Of a stretch of DNA of 64,000 nucleotides, positions 44,607 through 54,071 are shown in pieces. The notes beneath the pieces were generated by a model. The model searched no databases. It saw only the letters and a list, made by a program, of their open reading frames with translations, and was not told the DNA's origin. The first letter of the stretch is position 1; every line of letters begins with the position of its first letter. The stretch covers positions 1 to 64,000 of the forward strand of contig NZ_WOTA01000005.1 in NCBI RefSeq assembly GCF_011516825.1. The letters are read 5' to 3'. The position numbers and the translations under genes are program-made. The stretch comes from Acetobacter oeni (lineage in GTDB: Bacteria; Pseudomonadota; Alphaproteobacteria; Acetobacterales; Acetobacteraceae).

Positions 44607-45110
44607 TCAGGCAGCGCGTGGGGAAAGAGCTGTCGGCAGCCCGGCGATCGCACTGTCAACCAGATCCGTAGAAGTCTGTGCGGGGATGGATTGCTGCATC
44701 ACCAGACGGGCGCCTTCGAAAGCGGCGTCGACTGCTGCCGCGCGAACATCTTCAAGCGCCGTGCGCTCGGCGGCCGCGATACGATCCTTCGCCATCTGTT
44801 CCCGGCGACGCAGCATATCCTCGGCGTCGAGACGGGCTTTGTTGGCGAGATCTTCGGCCTGCTTCCGCGACTGCTCGATCAGAGCGCTGGCTTCAGCATA
44901 CGCCTGCTCACGCTCGCGCGTGGCATCCTCAAGCATCTGCTCGGCCTCACGGCGCAGACGGGCGGCCTCATCCAGTTCCACCCGGATCTGATCCGCCCGC
45001 GCATCCAGCATTCCTGCCAGCGGCTTCCAGATTTTCGGTCCAAAAATAACGAAAAACAGGACGAATGAGACAGCGAACCAGAAAACCGGCTCAAGTAAAA
45101 GATTAGACAC
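44607..45110 (-). CDS. atpF: F0F1 ATP synthase subunit b
   Basis: This 167-residue protein has one N-terminal membrane anchor (FWFAVSFVLFFVIFGPKIW), then a long, highly charged helix (ADQIRVELDEAARLRREAEQM, and so on) that dimerises as the peripheral stalk. It lacks a signal peptide, unlike b'. The start is GTG, with GAGGAG upstream. It follows atpF' by 41 bases and is the last F0 gene. Confidence 0.95.
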   Translation of the reverse strand: MSNLLLEPVFWFAVSFVLFFVIFGPKIWKPLAGMLDARADQIRVELDEAARLRREAEQMLEDATREREQAYAEASALIEQSRKQAEDLANKARLDAEDMLRRREQMAKDRIAAAERTALEDVRAAAVDAAFEGARLVMQQSIPAQTSTDLVDSAIAGLPTALSPRAA

Positions 45111-45151
45111 CGACGTTATCTCCTCGTCACGTCTCAGTTCGTCGAGTCAGA

Positions 45152-45751
45152 TTAGTGTGCGGACTGAACGGAGGCCCGGGCAATCGCAGCATCAACCGAT
45201 GCACGGTCCGGAGCCTGTCCCGTAAGCCGCTGAATCAGCGATTCAGCAACATCCGACGCGATGGGACGAAGCGATTCCATTGCGCGTTTCCGCTCGGCGG
45301 CGACATTCGCTTCCGCCGAGGCGATCTCGGTTTCAAGCTTTGCGTTAATCTCGGCCAGGCGCTGCGCCGAAGCTGCGTGCTCCTGTGCGAGGACGCTGTC
45401 CAGATGCGCCTGGGCCTGAGCGGCCGCTGCTTTCTTTGTCTCATTTAGCTCCCGGACAGCCTTATCGGCCTCCATTTTCGCTTCATGAGCCTGATCCAGG
45501 TCTCCGGTGATCCGCTCGTGACGGTTACTGAGAACCGTCTCGACTTTGGGCAGAGCCCAGTTGCGGAGCGCCAGATAGAAAAACAGAAAGATGATGCCGC
45601 CCCAGATGACCTGACCGGTCACAAGCGGATTTTTGAAATCCAGCTGGGGCATGCCTGCCGCGTACGCGCCAGGCGCAGCCGCCACGATGAGCGGCAGACC
45701 CGAGACCCCTGCCAGCAGGGAACGTCGAATCAGAGAGACTGGTAAGCGCAC
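45152..45751 (-). CDS. F0F1 ATP synthase subunit b'
   Basis: This 199-residue protein resembles b but has an N-terminal hydrophobic signal-like extension (LLAGVSGLPLIVAAAPGAYA). It then has the membrane anchor GQVIWGGIIFLFFYLALRNWALPKVE and the charged helix. A separate b' next to b is normal in Alphaproteobacteria and phototrophs, where the two form a heterodimer. The start is GTG with GAGGA upstream. Confidence 0.94.
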   Translation of the reverse strand: MRLPVSLIRRSLLAGVSGLPLIVAAAPGAYAAGMPQLDFKNPLVTGQVIWGGIIFLFFYLALRNWALPKVETVLSNRHERITGDLDQAHEAKMEADKAVRELNETKKAAAAQAQAHLDSVLAQEHAASAQRLAEINAKLETEIASAEANVAAERKRAMESLRPIASDVAESLIQRLTGQAPDRASVDAAIARASVQSAH

Positions 45752-45768
45752 GAGACGTTCCTCCGTCC

Positions 45769-45993
45769 TCAGACGAACAGGATAAGGAAGGCGATCAGCA
45801 GAGCAAAGAGAGCAACGGCTTCCGTCAGCGCGAAGCCAAGCATACCAAGGCCGAACACATGCGGGCGGGCCGCAGGGTTACGAGCGATGCTGCTGACAAG
45901 CGTCGAGAAGATGTTGCCAAGCCCGATGCCGACACCGGCAAGAGCAATCACGGCGATACCGGCACCGATTTCACGGGCTGCAGCGATGTCCAT
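45769..45993 (-). CDS. atpE: F0F1 ATP synthase subunit c
   Basis: This 74-residue hairpin protein has two hydrophobic helices. The first has [18 protein letters not shown], with the ring-packing glycine pattern. The loop [14 protein letters not shown] contains the RNP motif that contacts gamma and epsilon. The second helix has the proton-carrying glutamate in [20 protein letters not shown]. The full subunit fits family length. Confidence 0.97.
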   Translation of the reverse strand: MDIAAAREIGAGIAVIALAGVGIGLGNIFSTLVSSIARNPAARPHVFGLGMLGFALTEAVALFALLIAFLILFV

Positions 45994-46046
45994 TGTTGTT
46001 TACTTCCCTGATTGACGAAAACGTATTGACCGACAGGAGGACCGCC

Positions 46047-46796
46047 TCAGTGAGCGACGGCCTCTCGCAGATAGATGCAGGTGAGAATTGCAAACACGTA
46101 GGCCTGCAAAACACCGACCAGCAATTCAAGCCCGATCAGCGCGATGTTGATCGCGATCGGACCCACCGCCAGCACGTCACCGATAAAGCCGAGACCGGCC
46201 AGCATGATGACAAAGCTTGCGAAGATATCGAACATCACATGCCCGGCCACCATATTGGCGAACAGCCGGATCGACAGACTGACGGGACGTGACAGAAACG
46301 AAAGAATTTCAATCGGCACCAGCAGCGGAGCGAGCGCGACGGGCGCCCCCGCCGGCATGAAATGCGCGAAGAATTTTAAGCCCTGTACCTTCAGCGAGAC
46401 GATGATGGAGAGCACGAAGACCATGATCGCCAGCGCAAAAGTCACCGCAATATGACTGGTGAAGGTAAAGGAATGCGGGACCAGGCCGAGGTAATTACCG
46501 GCCAGGATGAAGAAGAACAGGGCGAAGATGAACGGGAAAAACGACGTCCCTTCCGGCCCGATTGTATCGACCGCCAGGTTTCGCACGAATTCGTAACAGA
46601 TTTCTGCCGCTGCCTGAAAGCGCCCGGGCACGACCGAAGCGGGTTTCATGCCGTAAAACATGAACGCAAGCACCAGAGCACAGGCGATAACCATATAGAC
46701 AGGAGACTGACTGAGGCGGATTGCCTCTCCCAGACCACCGAGTACCGGATGCAGTTCGAACTGCCCGAGCACGTCGATACTTGAACCGCTCGCCAA
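46047..46796 (-). CDS. atpB: F0F1 ATP synthase subunit a
   Basis: This 249-residue membrane protein has the essential arginine in SLSIRLFANMVAGHVMF (near residue 190), the N-terminal motif MFYGMKPASVVPGRFQAAAEI, and LLVGVLQAYVFAILTCIYL, all typical of subunit a, which forms the proton half-channels against the c-ring. The start appears to be TTG, with GGAGAG upstream at the right spacing. It is separated from atpE by 53 bases. Confidence 0.96.
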   Translation of the reverse strand: MASGSSIDVLGQFELHPVLGGLGEAIRLSQSPVYMVIACALVLAFMFYGMKPASVVPGRFQAAAEICYEFVRNLAVDTIGPEGTSFFPFIFALFFFILAGNYLGLVPHSFTFTSHIAVTFALAIMVFVLSIIVSLKVQGLKFFAHFMPAGAPVALAPLLVPIEILSFLSRPVSLSIRLFANMVAGHVMFDIFASFVIMLAGLGFIGDVLAVGPIAINIALIGLELLVGVLQAYVFAILTCIYLREAVAH

Positions 46797-46826
46797 CGCC
46801 TTACTCTCCCAGGCCTGAGATCTCTC

Positions 46827-47132
46827 TCAGGATTCTTTCCCGTTGATGTCGGGTGGCTTTACCAGCCGCCAGACATTCATGATACCCGCACAGCCACCCG
46901 CGAGCGCGAACAGAACGAGGAACAGAGCGCGGAAATGGAGCCATCGGTCCAGTCCCCACCCGACAAGAACGCCAACGACGAGACCACCAAGCATTTCACT
47001 GCCTGCCCGGGCTGCCAGTGCCAGGATTGATTTATCCTCGCGGTCGGGCTGTTCGGTTTCAGGCGGCTTACCGGCAACGCGTGTCTGCGCGGCGCGGAGG
47101 CGTTCGTCAAAAGATGTTTTGTCCTCGGTCAT
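46827..47132 (-). CDS. atpI: AtpZ/AtpI family F0 assembly protein
   Basis: This 101-residue protein has a charged N-terminus (TEDKTSFDERLRAAQTRVAG), two hydrophobic segments (ILALAARAGSEMLGGLVVGVLVGWGLDRWL, and FLVLFALAGGCAGIMNVWRLV) and the AtpI signature. It aids assembly of the c-ring. I chose the ATG at 47132, with GAGG nine bases upstream, over a GTG at 47138. It is the first gene of the F0 operon. Confidence 0.9.
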   Translation of the reverse strand: MTEDKTSFDERLRAAQTRVAGKPPETEQPDREDKSILALAARAGSEMLGGLVVGVLVGWGLDRWLHFRALFLVLFALAGGCAGIMNVWRLVKPPDINGKES

Positions 47133-47167
47133 CCGCACCTCAGGTTCGGGTGCATCGGCTTGCTAAC

Positions 47168-47186
47168 GACACGGCTTTTCCGTGTC
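47168..47186. other. hairpin upstream of atpI
   Basis: GACACGG and CCGTGTC form a perfect 7-bp stem with loop CTTTT, 36 bases upstream of the atpI start. It could affect the leader of the F0 mRNA. The rest of the 47133-47457 gap, which serves both the F0 operon and the Hint-protein gene, is AT-rich near 47270-47345 and shows no gene. Confidence 0.3.
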
Positions 47187-47457
47187 AAGCAACCGACGCG
47201 TCTCTGGCAACACTTCGGCACGGTATCGAAGATGAATGAAGCATTATTTCATGGTCGGACCGGCATAAAAACGTCCCGTTAATAAAATAACGACAGTCTT
47301 TTAACGGTGATTTCCGAGCTTTTAACGCGTGGACCAGTCGAAAAAATGAGACAGTGCATCCGTCGCTGACAATTTGTGCCAGCGCGAATCAGATGCAGTC
47401 GGGTTCTGACCGGGCGCGCATCCCGGCCAGCCGGAAACGACAACGGAAACAGACCCG

Positions 47458-50400
47458 ATGACGAGCGCTTCAACCGATGCCACCTCCCGGACCAGCTCCG
47501 GCGGCTATATTGTCAGCGGGCAGACGCTGATTATCCTGTCCGGCGACACCGTGGAGAACGCCACCGTTGTCGGTGGCGGCACGCTTGTTGTCAGCGGCAC
47601 GGCCAGCGAGACCACACTTCAGGGCACCGCCACGGGCGGCGGTGCGACTGAAATCGTTGCGGACGGAGGCACTGAAACTGCTGCCGTGGTGACATCCGGC
47701 ACTCTTTCCGCGACGTCCGGCGGAACGGTGACGGACGCGACTATTCTTTCGGGCGGGCGAATCACGCTGGCCTCCGGCGCGGTAGCCGGAACGGTTTCTG
47801 CCGGCCAGGGCGCCACCGTGACCATTTCAGCCGCTCAGGTTGAGACGCTCATGCTCAGCGGCGACAGCACGGCGACCATTACTTCGGCGGCGGTTCCGCT
47901 CTCCTCGTTCTCGGATGCGGAGCTTACCCTTGGTTACGGGACCAGCGCGAACGGGCTGACGGTCGGGTCGGGCGCGACGTTGCAGATGAATGGCGGCACG
48001 GCTGTCGGGACCACTGTGAGCGGCACGTCGGCGGTGGAGCGTCTTCTTGCAGCACCCCTGTCGGGTGGTCCCGCCGATACCGGATTCGACATTCTCAGCA
48101 GCGGTTCGCAGACGGTTTATTTCGGTGTCAGCGTCGCGAGTGGCACTGTTGATGACGGTGGCACACAGTATCTCATGTCCACGGCCTCCGCCGACCATGT
48201 GATCATTGCTTCCGGCGGCGGGCAGTTTCTCTCGTCAGGCGCTGTTGCCACGGATGATCTGGTCGAGGCCGGTGCGTCCGTTGTCGATAACGGCACGCTT
48301 ATCTTCGACGGACAGAGCACGATACAGGGTCAGATCAGCGGCTCCGGCACGATCGGACAGACGGGGGATTACGATACGCTGCGCTTTGCCTCGGGCGCGC
48401 TAGCGGCGTTTTCCGGCACCATTGATATGGCGGGGGGCGCGGTTGTCGTTGCCGACGGGCAGGAGGCCGCGAACATCACCTTCGATTTTACCGCATCCGG
48501 CGCCGGAACCCTGACTCTTGGCGACACGCTTCCCTCCTCTGTTACCGTGTCCGGATTCGCGTCCGGCGACAGGATCGTTCTCTCCGGTGTCACCTCTGGC
48601 GCGACGCTGGAAGTCAGCAGCGGGTCTCAGATTCTGCTCGAATCGGGTGGAGCCGTCATTGAGACCATCCACCTGAACAGTGGTCTTGATTACAGCGCCG
48701 CCGGGCTGACGCTGACCGAACAGGCGGATGGCGAGACTGCTGTTCTGACGATCGGGGGCACCGCTTCAAATTATGTGGACACGGTCGTCACGTCCCAAAC
48801 CGTTTCGGCCATTGTGTCATCCGGCGAGGGCGCGGTGATTTCCGCTGGTACCACCGCTATCGGGACGACGGTCGATTCCGGCGGGCGTCTCTATGTCGAC
48901 GGGACCGGTATTCAGGGGATCGTGTCGAGTGGCGGAAGCGAGACCGTGCGGTCCGGGGGCGCCACAAGCCAGACCACGGTGCGGGCCGGGGGTGAGACCA
49001 TCGTTGAAGCCGGCGGAACGGCGGACGGGACGACCGTTGATGGCGGAACGCAGGACGTTTCCGGTGGAACGGTCACTGACGCCGTGATCCTCGGGGGCTT
49101 CGGTGACACGCTTTACGATCCGACATCTCCCGGGGTGCAGATGATTGGCAGCGGGGGCGTTGCCAGCGGCACGCTTGTCGAGGTCGGGTCCGCCACCAAT
49201 TACACGCTGCTGGATTCTCCGCTCTACTCCGACGTCTCGCAGGATGTCGCAGCCGGGGGGACTGTCATCGACACGACGCTCACCGGCGGACGTTATGCGT
49301 GGCAGTATCACTTCACGTTGCAGTGGAGCTACGGGACGGCCACCGAAACCGTTGAGTCCGGCGGCACGGCAGTTCATACGACGGTCAATGTCGGCGCTGT
49401 AATGGTTGTCGAGACCGGTGGCGCCGCGTCGAATGTCGTTCTCGACGGCGGATCGCTGACCCTGGCGGGCGGCGCGCTTTATTCCGGGGTTCTGACCTTC
49501 GCGCCGATTACCGCGACCAGTTCGTCACCTGATCCGACGGGGTCCGCCCTGGTTCTTACGACATCGCAGATTTCAGGCATGACGATTGCGGGCTTCGACG
49601 TGATCGGCACCACGACCACGGTGGGTTATGGGTATGTCGGCAGCACTACGATCAACACAATCAACAGTATTGTCATTACCGATTTAACTTTTGCCGGGAC
49701 CAGTGGTGAAGTCGATACGGCCATGATTGGCGCGGACGATCTTCTGACCGTTACTGAGGGCAATGAAACGGTCACGCTGCAACTCAGCGGCACGTTCGGA
49801 TCGGATTTCTATTTTCAGGCCGCGCCCGGCGGGGGAACGGAGATTACCTACGGCGTGCCCTGCTACTGCCCGGGCACGCTCATTGCCACGCCGGAGGGGC
49901 AGCGTCCGATCGAGGATCTTGTGGTCGGGGATCTCATTCTCACGGCCTCGGGTGGCGCGCGTCCGATCCGCTGGATTGGTCGCCGGAGCTATGACGGCCG
50001 CTTTGCCCGTGGGAATCCGGATATCATGCCGGTTATTTTCCGGCCCGGTTCGCTTGGAAGCGATGCATCGGGCGAGACGGTTCCCCGGCGCAGGCTGGTT
50101 GTTTCTCCGCTCCATGCGATGGCGCTGGACGGCTGTCTCGTTCCGGCGCGGCTGCTTCTGAACGGCACATCCATTGTGCAGATGCAGCAGACCGACCGTG
50201 TCGATTACATCCATATCGAACTTGATACGCACGATATTCTTCTGGCTGAGGGCGCGGCGTCGGAGACTTTTGTGGACGATGGAAGTCGCGGCATGTTCCA
50301 CAATGCCGGGGAGTTCGACGCGCTTTATCCGGATGCGCTTCCGGCTGAGAGCAGCGGGCGTTCCGGTCTCTTCTGTCTTCCCCGGATTGAAGACGGTCCT

Positions 50401-50763
50401 GCGCTGGAAGCTCTGCGCACCCGGCTGGCCGGTCAGGGCAAGGCTCTTGCGGAACGTTGGGGGATCAGGGGTTTCATTGATGTGATCAGTGCCCGCACGA
50501 TTGAGGGCTGGGCGCGTTGCGATGCTTTTCCTGACGAGCCACGCACGCTGAGTGTCCGGTGTGACAATATTGAGACTGGTCGTGTCACAGCCGACCGGTT
50601 CCGCGCTGATCTGACCGAAAACGGGCGCTTCAGCGGAAAATCAGGCTTTGTGCTGCGGCTGGATCAACCGGTTTCCGGCGCGCTGATTACCGTGACCGAT
50701 CTTGAGACGGGAACTCCGCTTCTCCGTGCCGTTCAGGATGGGTGCCGGGCGGATGCCGCCTGA
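47458..50763 (+). CDS. large AIDA-like repeat protein with Hint domain
   Basis: This 1101-residue protein is built of Gly/Ser/Thr-rich imperfect repeats (residues 1-790, for example GTLVVSGTASETTLQG and GGSETVRSGGATSQTTVRAG) like AIDA-type passenger repeats. No classical signal peptide is visible, so export may be type I or unknown. Residues about 802-960 form a Hint domain: CYCPGTLIATPEGQRPIEDLVVGD with catalytic Cys802, RWIGRR, and VSPLHAMALDG with the block-B His, then HDILLAEG. Residues about 985-1101 form a third domain (RGFIDVISARTIEGWARCDA, then RFRADLTENGRFSGKSGFVL) that also occurs twice in the next gene. Hint repeat proteins are common in Acetobacteraceae, but their role is not known. 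The Hint domain may self-cleave. Confidence 0.8.
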   Translation: MTSASTDATSRTSSGGYIVSGQTLIILSGDTVENATVVGGGTLVVSGTASETTLQGTATGGGATEIVADGGTETAAVVTSGTLSATSGGTVTDATILSGGRITLASGAVAGTVSAGQGATVTISAAQVETLMLSGDSTATITSAAVPLSSFSDAELTLGYGTSANGLTVGSGATLQMNGGTAVGTTVSGTSAVERLLAAPLSGGPADTGFDILSSGSQTVYFGVSVASGTVDDGGTQYLMSTASADHVIIASGGGQFLSSGAVATDDLVEAGASVVDNGTLIFDGQSTIQGQISGSGTIGQTGDYDTLRFASGALAAFSGTIDMAGGAVVVADGQEAANITFDFTASGAGTLTLGDTLPSSVTVSGFASGDRIVLSGVTSGATLEVSSGSQILLESGGAVIETIHLNSGLDYSAAGLTLTEQADGETAVLTIGGTASNYVDTVVTSQTVSAIVSSGEGAVISAGTTAIGTTVDSGGRLYVDGTGIQGIVSSGGSETVRSGGATSQTTVRAGGETIVEAGGTADGTTVDGGTQDVSGGTVTDAVILGGFGDTLYDPTSPGVQMIGSGGVASGTLVEVGSATNYTLLDSPLYSDVSQDVAAGGTVIDTTLTGGRYAWQYHFTLQWSYGTATETVESGGTAVHTTVNVGAVMVVETGGAASNVVLDGGSLTLAGGALYSGVLTFAPITATSSSPDPTGSALVLTTSQISGMTIAGFDVIGTTTTVGYGYVGSTTINTINSIVITDLTFAGTSGEVDTAMIGADDLLTVTEGNETVTLQLSGTFGSDFYFQAAPGGGTEITYGVPCYCPGTLIATPEGQRPIEDLVVGDLILTASGGARPIRWIGRRSYDGRFARGNPDIMPVIFRPGSLGSDASGETVPRRRLVVSPLHAMALDGCLVPARLLLNGTSIVQMQQTDRVDYIHIELDTHDILLAEGAASETFVDDGSRGMFHNAGEFDALYPDALPAESSGRSGLFCLPRIEDGPALEALRTRLAGQGKALAERWGIRGFIDVISARTIEGWARCDAFPDEPRTLSVRCDNIETGRVTADRFRADLTENGRFSGKSGFVLRLDQPVSGALITVTDLETGTPLLRAVQDGCRADAA

Positions 50764-50856
50764 GCGGAACAGGGCTTCCGTGCCTGCGGCCCGTGATGGT
50801 CGCGGGCGGGCGCGGCGTTGGGAAAACGTTCAGTCTTTTCTGCGACTCTGCGTGCC

Positions 50857-52869
50857 ATGTCCGCAGAATCCTTCCCGCCAGCCACATTTCCGGTCAGCGA
50901 CAAATCCGGCCAAAGCGCCGTTACCGGATTTATCGACACGATCACGCATATCCCGGGACAGGGCTGGCACCTGGCGGGCTGGGCCAGGGATACGTCCGGC
51001 CGGAACGCCGTCGTCACCGTCGCCGTGCTCTGGCATGGCGAGCCGGTTGCGGAAGGACCGGCCATTGCATTTCGTGAGGACCTCGTTGTGCCCGGGCAGG
51101 CGGACGGGTGCCATGCTTTTGAATTTCTGATCCCGGAAGCGACCGCACCGGCGACGAGTCCGGCGGCTTTCGATGTTGTCACCCTGCCCGACCGCACGCC
51201 TCTGGCGAGGTCGGCGGACCAGCCCCGGATAAAGCCGGTTTCGCTCCGCAGTTCGGTGGATGTTATCGGGCGGGATCGCGTGGCCGGCTGGGTGCGCGAT
51301 GACGGGGCTCCGGAAAGCAGGCTGGGAATTGTTGTCACTGTCGATGGTGCTCTGGTCCGGCGTGTGCTTGCCAACAAGTTGCGGGCCGATCTGCGCGATA
51401 ACGGGTTCGGCGACGGGCGCTATGGGTTCGACCTGCCTCTGGCGCCGCCTTTGTCCGCTGACACGGACCATACCGTTGCTGTCATCTGTGCTGAGACCGG
51501 CGAGGATCTGCCCGGGTCTCCGTTCCATTTCGCGGCGACGAGGCGGTTCAATGAGACCTTCCGCCAGCATGTTCGCCAGACGCTGAGCGGGCTTACGTCC
51601 GGTGCTCACCGTGAACAGGCCCTGCAATTTCTCTCCGCTGAACTGACAGGGCTTCGCCGGCAGCAGGGCCGTGACGATGCCCGTCTTCTGGCTACGGAAC
51701 TCCATCGGGAGGCCAGGCGGTCGGGCGGGAAAGAGGTCGGGCCGACGTCGGACCGCATTCTCTTTATTGACGATCGCGCGCCCGATCCGACGCGGGATGC
51801 CGGCTCCTGCGCACTTCTGTCCCATATGCAGGCGGCCCGGGCGCTGGGCTATGATGTGTGTTTTATCGCGTCTGTTATCGATGCGACCCGGGCGTCGGCC
51901 CGTGAGCTTGAAAAGCTTGGGATCACCTGTTTTCATCCGCCGACCTGGCCCGATGTGGAAATGCTTCTCCGGGCGCAGGCGGGTTCGTTCGACGCGATCT
52001 ATTTTCATCGCCTTTCGAATGCGTCCCGCTATCTCTCTCTTGCCCGGCACTACATACCGGGCGCCCGGCTGATCTCCGGCGTTGCCGATCTCGCTTATCT
52101 CAGGATCGAGCGCCAGGCTATGATCGAGGGACGTCCCGAACTCCGGATTCTCGCCGGTCAGGAGCGTGTTCGGGAACATATGGCGACCTGGGCGTCCCAC
52201 GCCGTTATCACCCATTCTTCCGTTGAGGCGACGCTCCTCGGGCGGGCTGTTCCGACCGCGCATATTCATGTCGTGCCCTGGCACATTCCCGAAAAGCCGG
52301 CGCCCCTGCCCTTTCCTGACCGGCATGGGATCGCCTTTGTCGCCCATTACGGACATGCGCCTAATCTCGATGCCGCCAAATGGCTTTCCGAGGACATTTT
52401 CCCTCTTATCCGCGAAGAGTTTCCGGAGGCCGAACTTCTGCTGATCGGCAGCGCGATGCCTGACGTTATCGTCCGCATGGGGGACCTGCCGGGCATTCGC
52501 GTTCTGGGGCATGTTTCGGATCTTACGGGGCTGCTGCGGACCGTGCGCGTCACCATTGCGCCGCTGCGTTTTGGTGCCGGCATTAAAAGCAAGGTTCTCG
52601 AAAGCTGGGCAGCGGGGCTTCCCTGCGTCGCGACGCCTATGGCTGTTGAGGGGCTGGAGCTTCCGCCTGCTCTTTCGGGTTGCGTTGCCAGCAGCGCGGA
52701 GGCGCTTGCCGCGCTTACGGTCATGCTCTGCCGGGATCGGGCGAAAGCGGAGGCGGTCTCGGAGGCGGGGTTTGATTACGTCAGATCGCACCTGAATGCA
52801 GACGTGGTCAGAACGAGTCTTGGGAGAGCGCTGGGGACTCTTTCACATGATCGGGCGGCGGATCGGTGA
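50857..52869 (+). CDS. glycosyltransferase with two N-terminal copies of a novel domain
   Basis: This 670-residue protein has three parts. Residues about 15-115 (TGFIDTITHIPGQGWHLAGW) and 130-225 (VIGRDRVAGWVRDDGAPE, LRADLRDNGFGDGRYGFDL) are two copies of the domain at the C-terminus of the preceding Hint protein. Residues 300-670 are a GT-B glycosyltransferase (FVAHYGHAPNLDAAKWLSED, and VTIAPLRFGAGIKSKVLESW with the family's nucleotide-sugar contact GAGIKSK). I start at the ATG at 50857; the upstream frame from a TTG at 50818 has no ribosome binding site. The Hint gene ends 93 bases upstream. Confidence 0.82.
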   Translation: MSAESFPPATFPVSDKSGQSAVTGFIDTITHIPGQGWHLAGWARDTSGRNAVVTVAVLWHGEPVAEGPAIAFREDLVVPGQADGCHAFEFLIPEATAPATSPAAFDVVTLPDRTPLARSADQPRIKPVSLRSSVDVIGRDRVAGWVRDDGAPESRLGIVVTVDGALVRRVLANKLRADLRDNGFGDGRYGFDLPLAPPLSADTDHTVAVICAETGEDLPGSPFHFAATRRFNETFRQHVRQTLSGLTSGAHREQALQFLSAELTGLRRQQGRDDARLLATELHREARRSGGKEVGPTSDRILFIDDRAPDPTRDAGSCALLSHMQAARALGYDVCFIASVIDATRASARELEKLGITCFHPPTWPDVEMLLRAQAGSFDAIYFHRLSNASRYLSLARHYIPGARLISGVADLAYLRIERQAMIEGRPELRILAGQERVREHMATWASHAVITHSSVEATLLGRAVPTAHIHVVPWHIPEKPAPLPFPDRHGIAFVAHYGHAPNLDAAKWLSEDIFPLIREEFPEAELLLIGSAMPDVIVRMGDLPGIRVLGHVSDLTGLLRTVRVTIAPLRFGAGIKSKVLESWAAGLPCVATPMAVEGLELPPALSGCVASSAEALAALTVMLCRDRAKAEAVSEAGFDYVRSHLNADVVRTSLGRALGTLSHDRAADR

Positions 52870-53111
52870 TCCGGCGCTGTGGATTGTGACGGCGAGGTTC
52901 GGGACTCTGCGGGCCTTAACTGTTGATGCGTGATGTTTGCACCGCCAGAGCTTTGCGGGGACTGTCATGCGAAGGCGCGCCATGCCGGCGGTCTCTGCAC
53001 GCCGAATAGTTTATAAAACCGGTTCCCAAAGGCCCCGGCCTTTGGTGGATTTCAGGACAAAGCCCTGAGAAAAGCAGCAACACTTAACGCCCACAGAGCC
53101 ACGTTCAACGA
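52870..53111. other. gap with perfect 20-bp palindrome
   Basis: Between the convergent glycosyltransferase and acyltransferase genes, CCAAAGGCC (53026-53034) and GGCCTTTGG (53037-53045) form a perfect inverted repeat with a two-base centre. It may terminate both transcripts or be a protein-binding site. No T-run follows on either strand. No other feature is visible. Confidence 0.4.
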
Positions 53112-54071
53112 TCAGGCCATGGCGGCCTGGGCAATGACGGTGTCCGGCTGCATGGATTTCGGCCAGCGCCGATGCAGCCAGAGCCATGACCCCGGACGTT
53201 CCCTGACCCAGCGCCCGAGCGTGTCGTTCATGGCCATGCAGATCGCCTTCAGATCGCTCTGACGCTCTCCGGTGAGAGACACGTCGAGAGGGGCTTCGCA
53301 AACAAGCCGGAAGCGGGCGGGTCCGAGGCGCACGACGTAAACCGGCACAACCGGCAGGCTGAATCGCAGGGCCATCTGGGCCACGGCGGGCGCGGTCATG
53401 GCCTCCCGGCCCATGAACGGGATGGACAGTCCGTCATTCATCTTCTGATCGATGAGAAATCCGAGAGAGCCGCCCGCGCGGAGATGAGCGAGCGCCAGAC
53501 GCGCGCCTCTGGCGCCCTTTGGGAACATTTTGCTTCCCGTGCCAAGCGCCCGCTGGCGCAATGCCTGGGTCGTGCGGTCGATCACCGGATTTGAGCTGGC
53601 GCGGTAAAAGCCGGATACCTCAAACCCGAGACTGCCGGCGATCGGCAGGATCATTTCCCAGTTGCCGCAATGTCCGGAGAAAAAAAGCGCCTGACTGCCG
53701 CTGTTTCTGAGGGCTTCAAGATGCTCTTCGCCCTCCACCTCCCAGCCGGGACCGGACACCGTGCGGCCGAACCGGTGCAGGTAGGGCAATTCCGCGACAT
53801 TTCGCCCCAGATTGTCCCATACGTCCCGAATAATGCGCTGCCGTTGCGCACTGTCCAGTTCGGGCATGATGCAGCGAAGATTTTTATCCGCCACGCCGGA
53901 GGCCGACAGCCTCATGCCGATGCGACGTGTCAGATAGCCCCCCACATTGGAGGCGTAGCGGGGGCCGGGGAGCCGAAGCAGGGCGATGATCTGCCAGAGA
54001 GCATACATCTGGACGAACTGAAAAACGCGCCGCAGCGTGAACAGAATGAATGTCATGAGTGTGCATGGCAT
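53112..54071 (-). CDS. lysophospholipid/lipid A acyltransferase (LpxL/HtrB family)
   Basis: This 319-residue inner-membrane acyltransferase has one N-terminal hydrophobic segment. The catalytic His is in FSGHCGNWEMILP (His134) with a following Glu, then GFYRASSNPVIDR and KGARGARLALAHLRAGGSLGFLIDQKMNDG. LpxL-family enzymes add secondary acyl chains to lipid A. The ATG at 54071 has CGGAGCGG upstream. A start at 54137 would add 22 unconserved residues. It is divergent from secD. Confidence 0.9.
   Translation of the reverse strand: MPCTLMTFILFTLRRVFQFVQMYALWQIIALLRLPGPRYASNVGGYLTRRIGMRLSASGVADKNLRCIMPELDSAQRQRIIRDVWDNLGRNVAELPYLHRFGRTVSGPGWEVEGEEHLEALRNSGSQALFFSGHCGNWEMILPIAGSLGFEVSGFYRASSNPVIDRTTQALRQRALGTGSKMFPKGARGARLALAHLRAGGSLGFLIDQKMNDGLSIPFMGREAMTAPAVAQMALRFSLPVVPVYVVRLGPARFRLVCEAPLDVSLTGERQSDLKAICMAMNDTLGRWVRERPGSWLWLHRRWPKSMQPDTVIAQAAMA

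Noticed and set aside
50830-52791. 653-codon minus-strand reading frame over the glycosyltransferase
   Set aside because: The Arg/Gly/Pro-rich product is the antisense of a clearly coding gene with family motifs.
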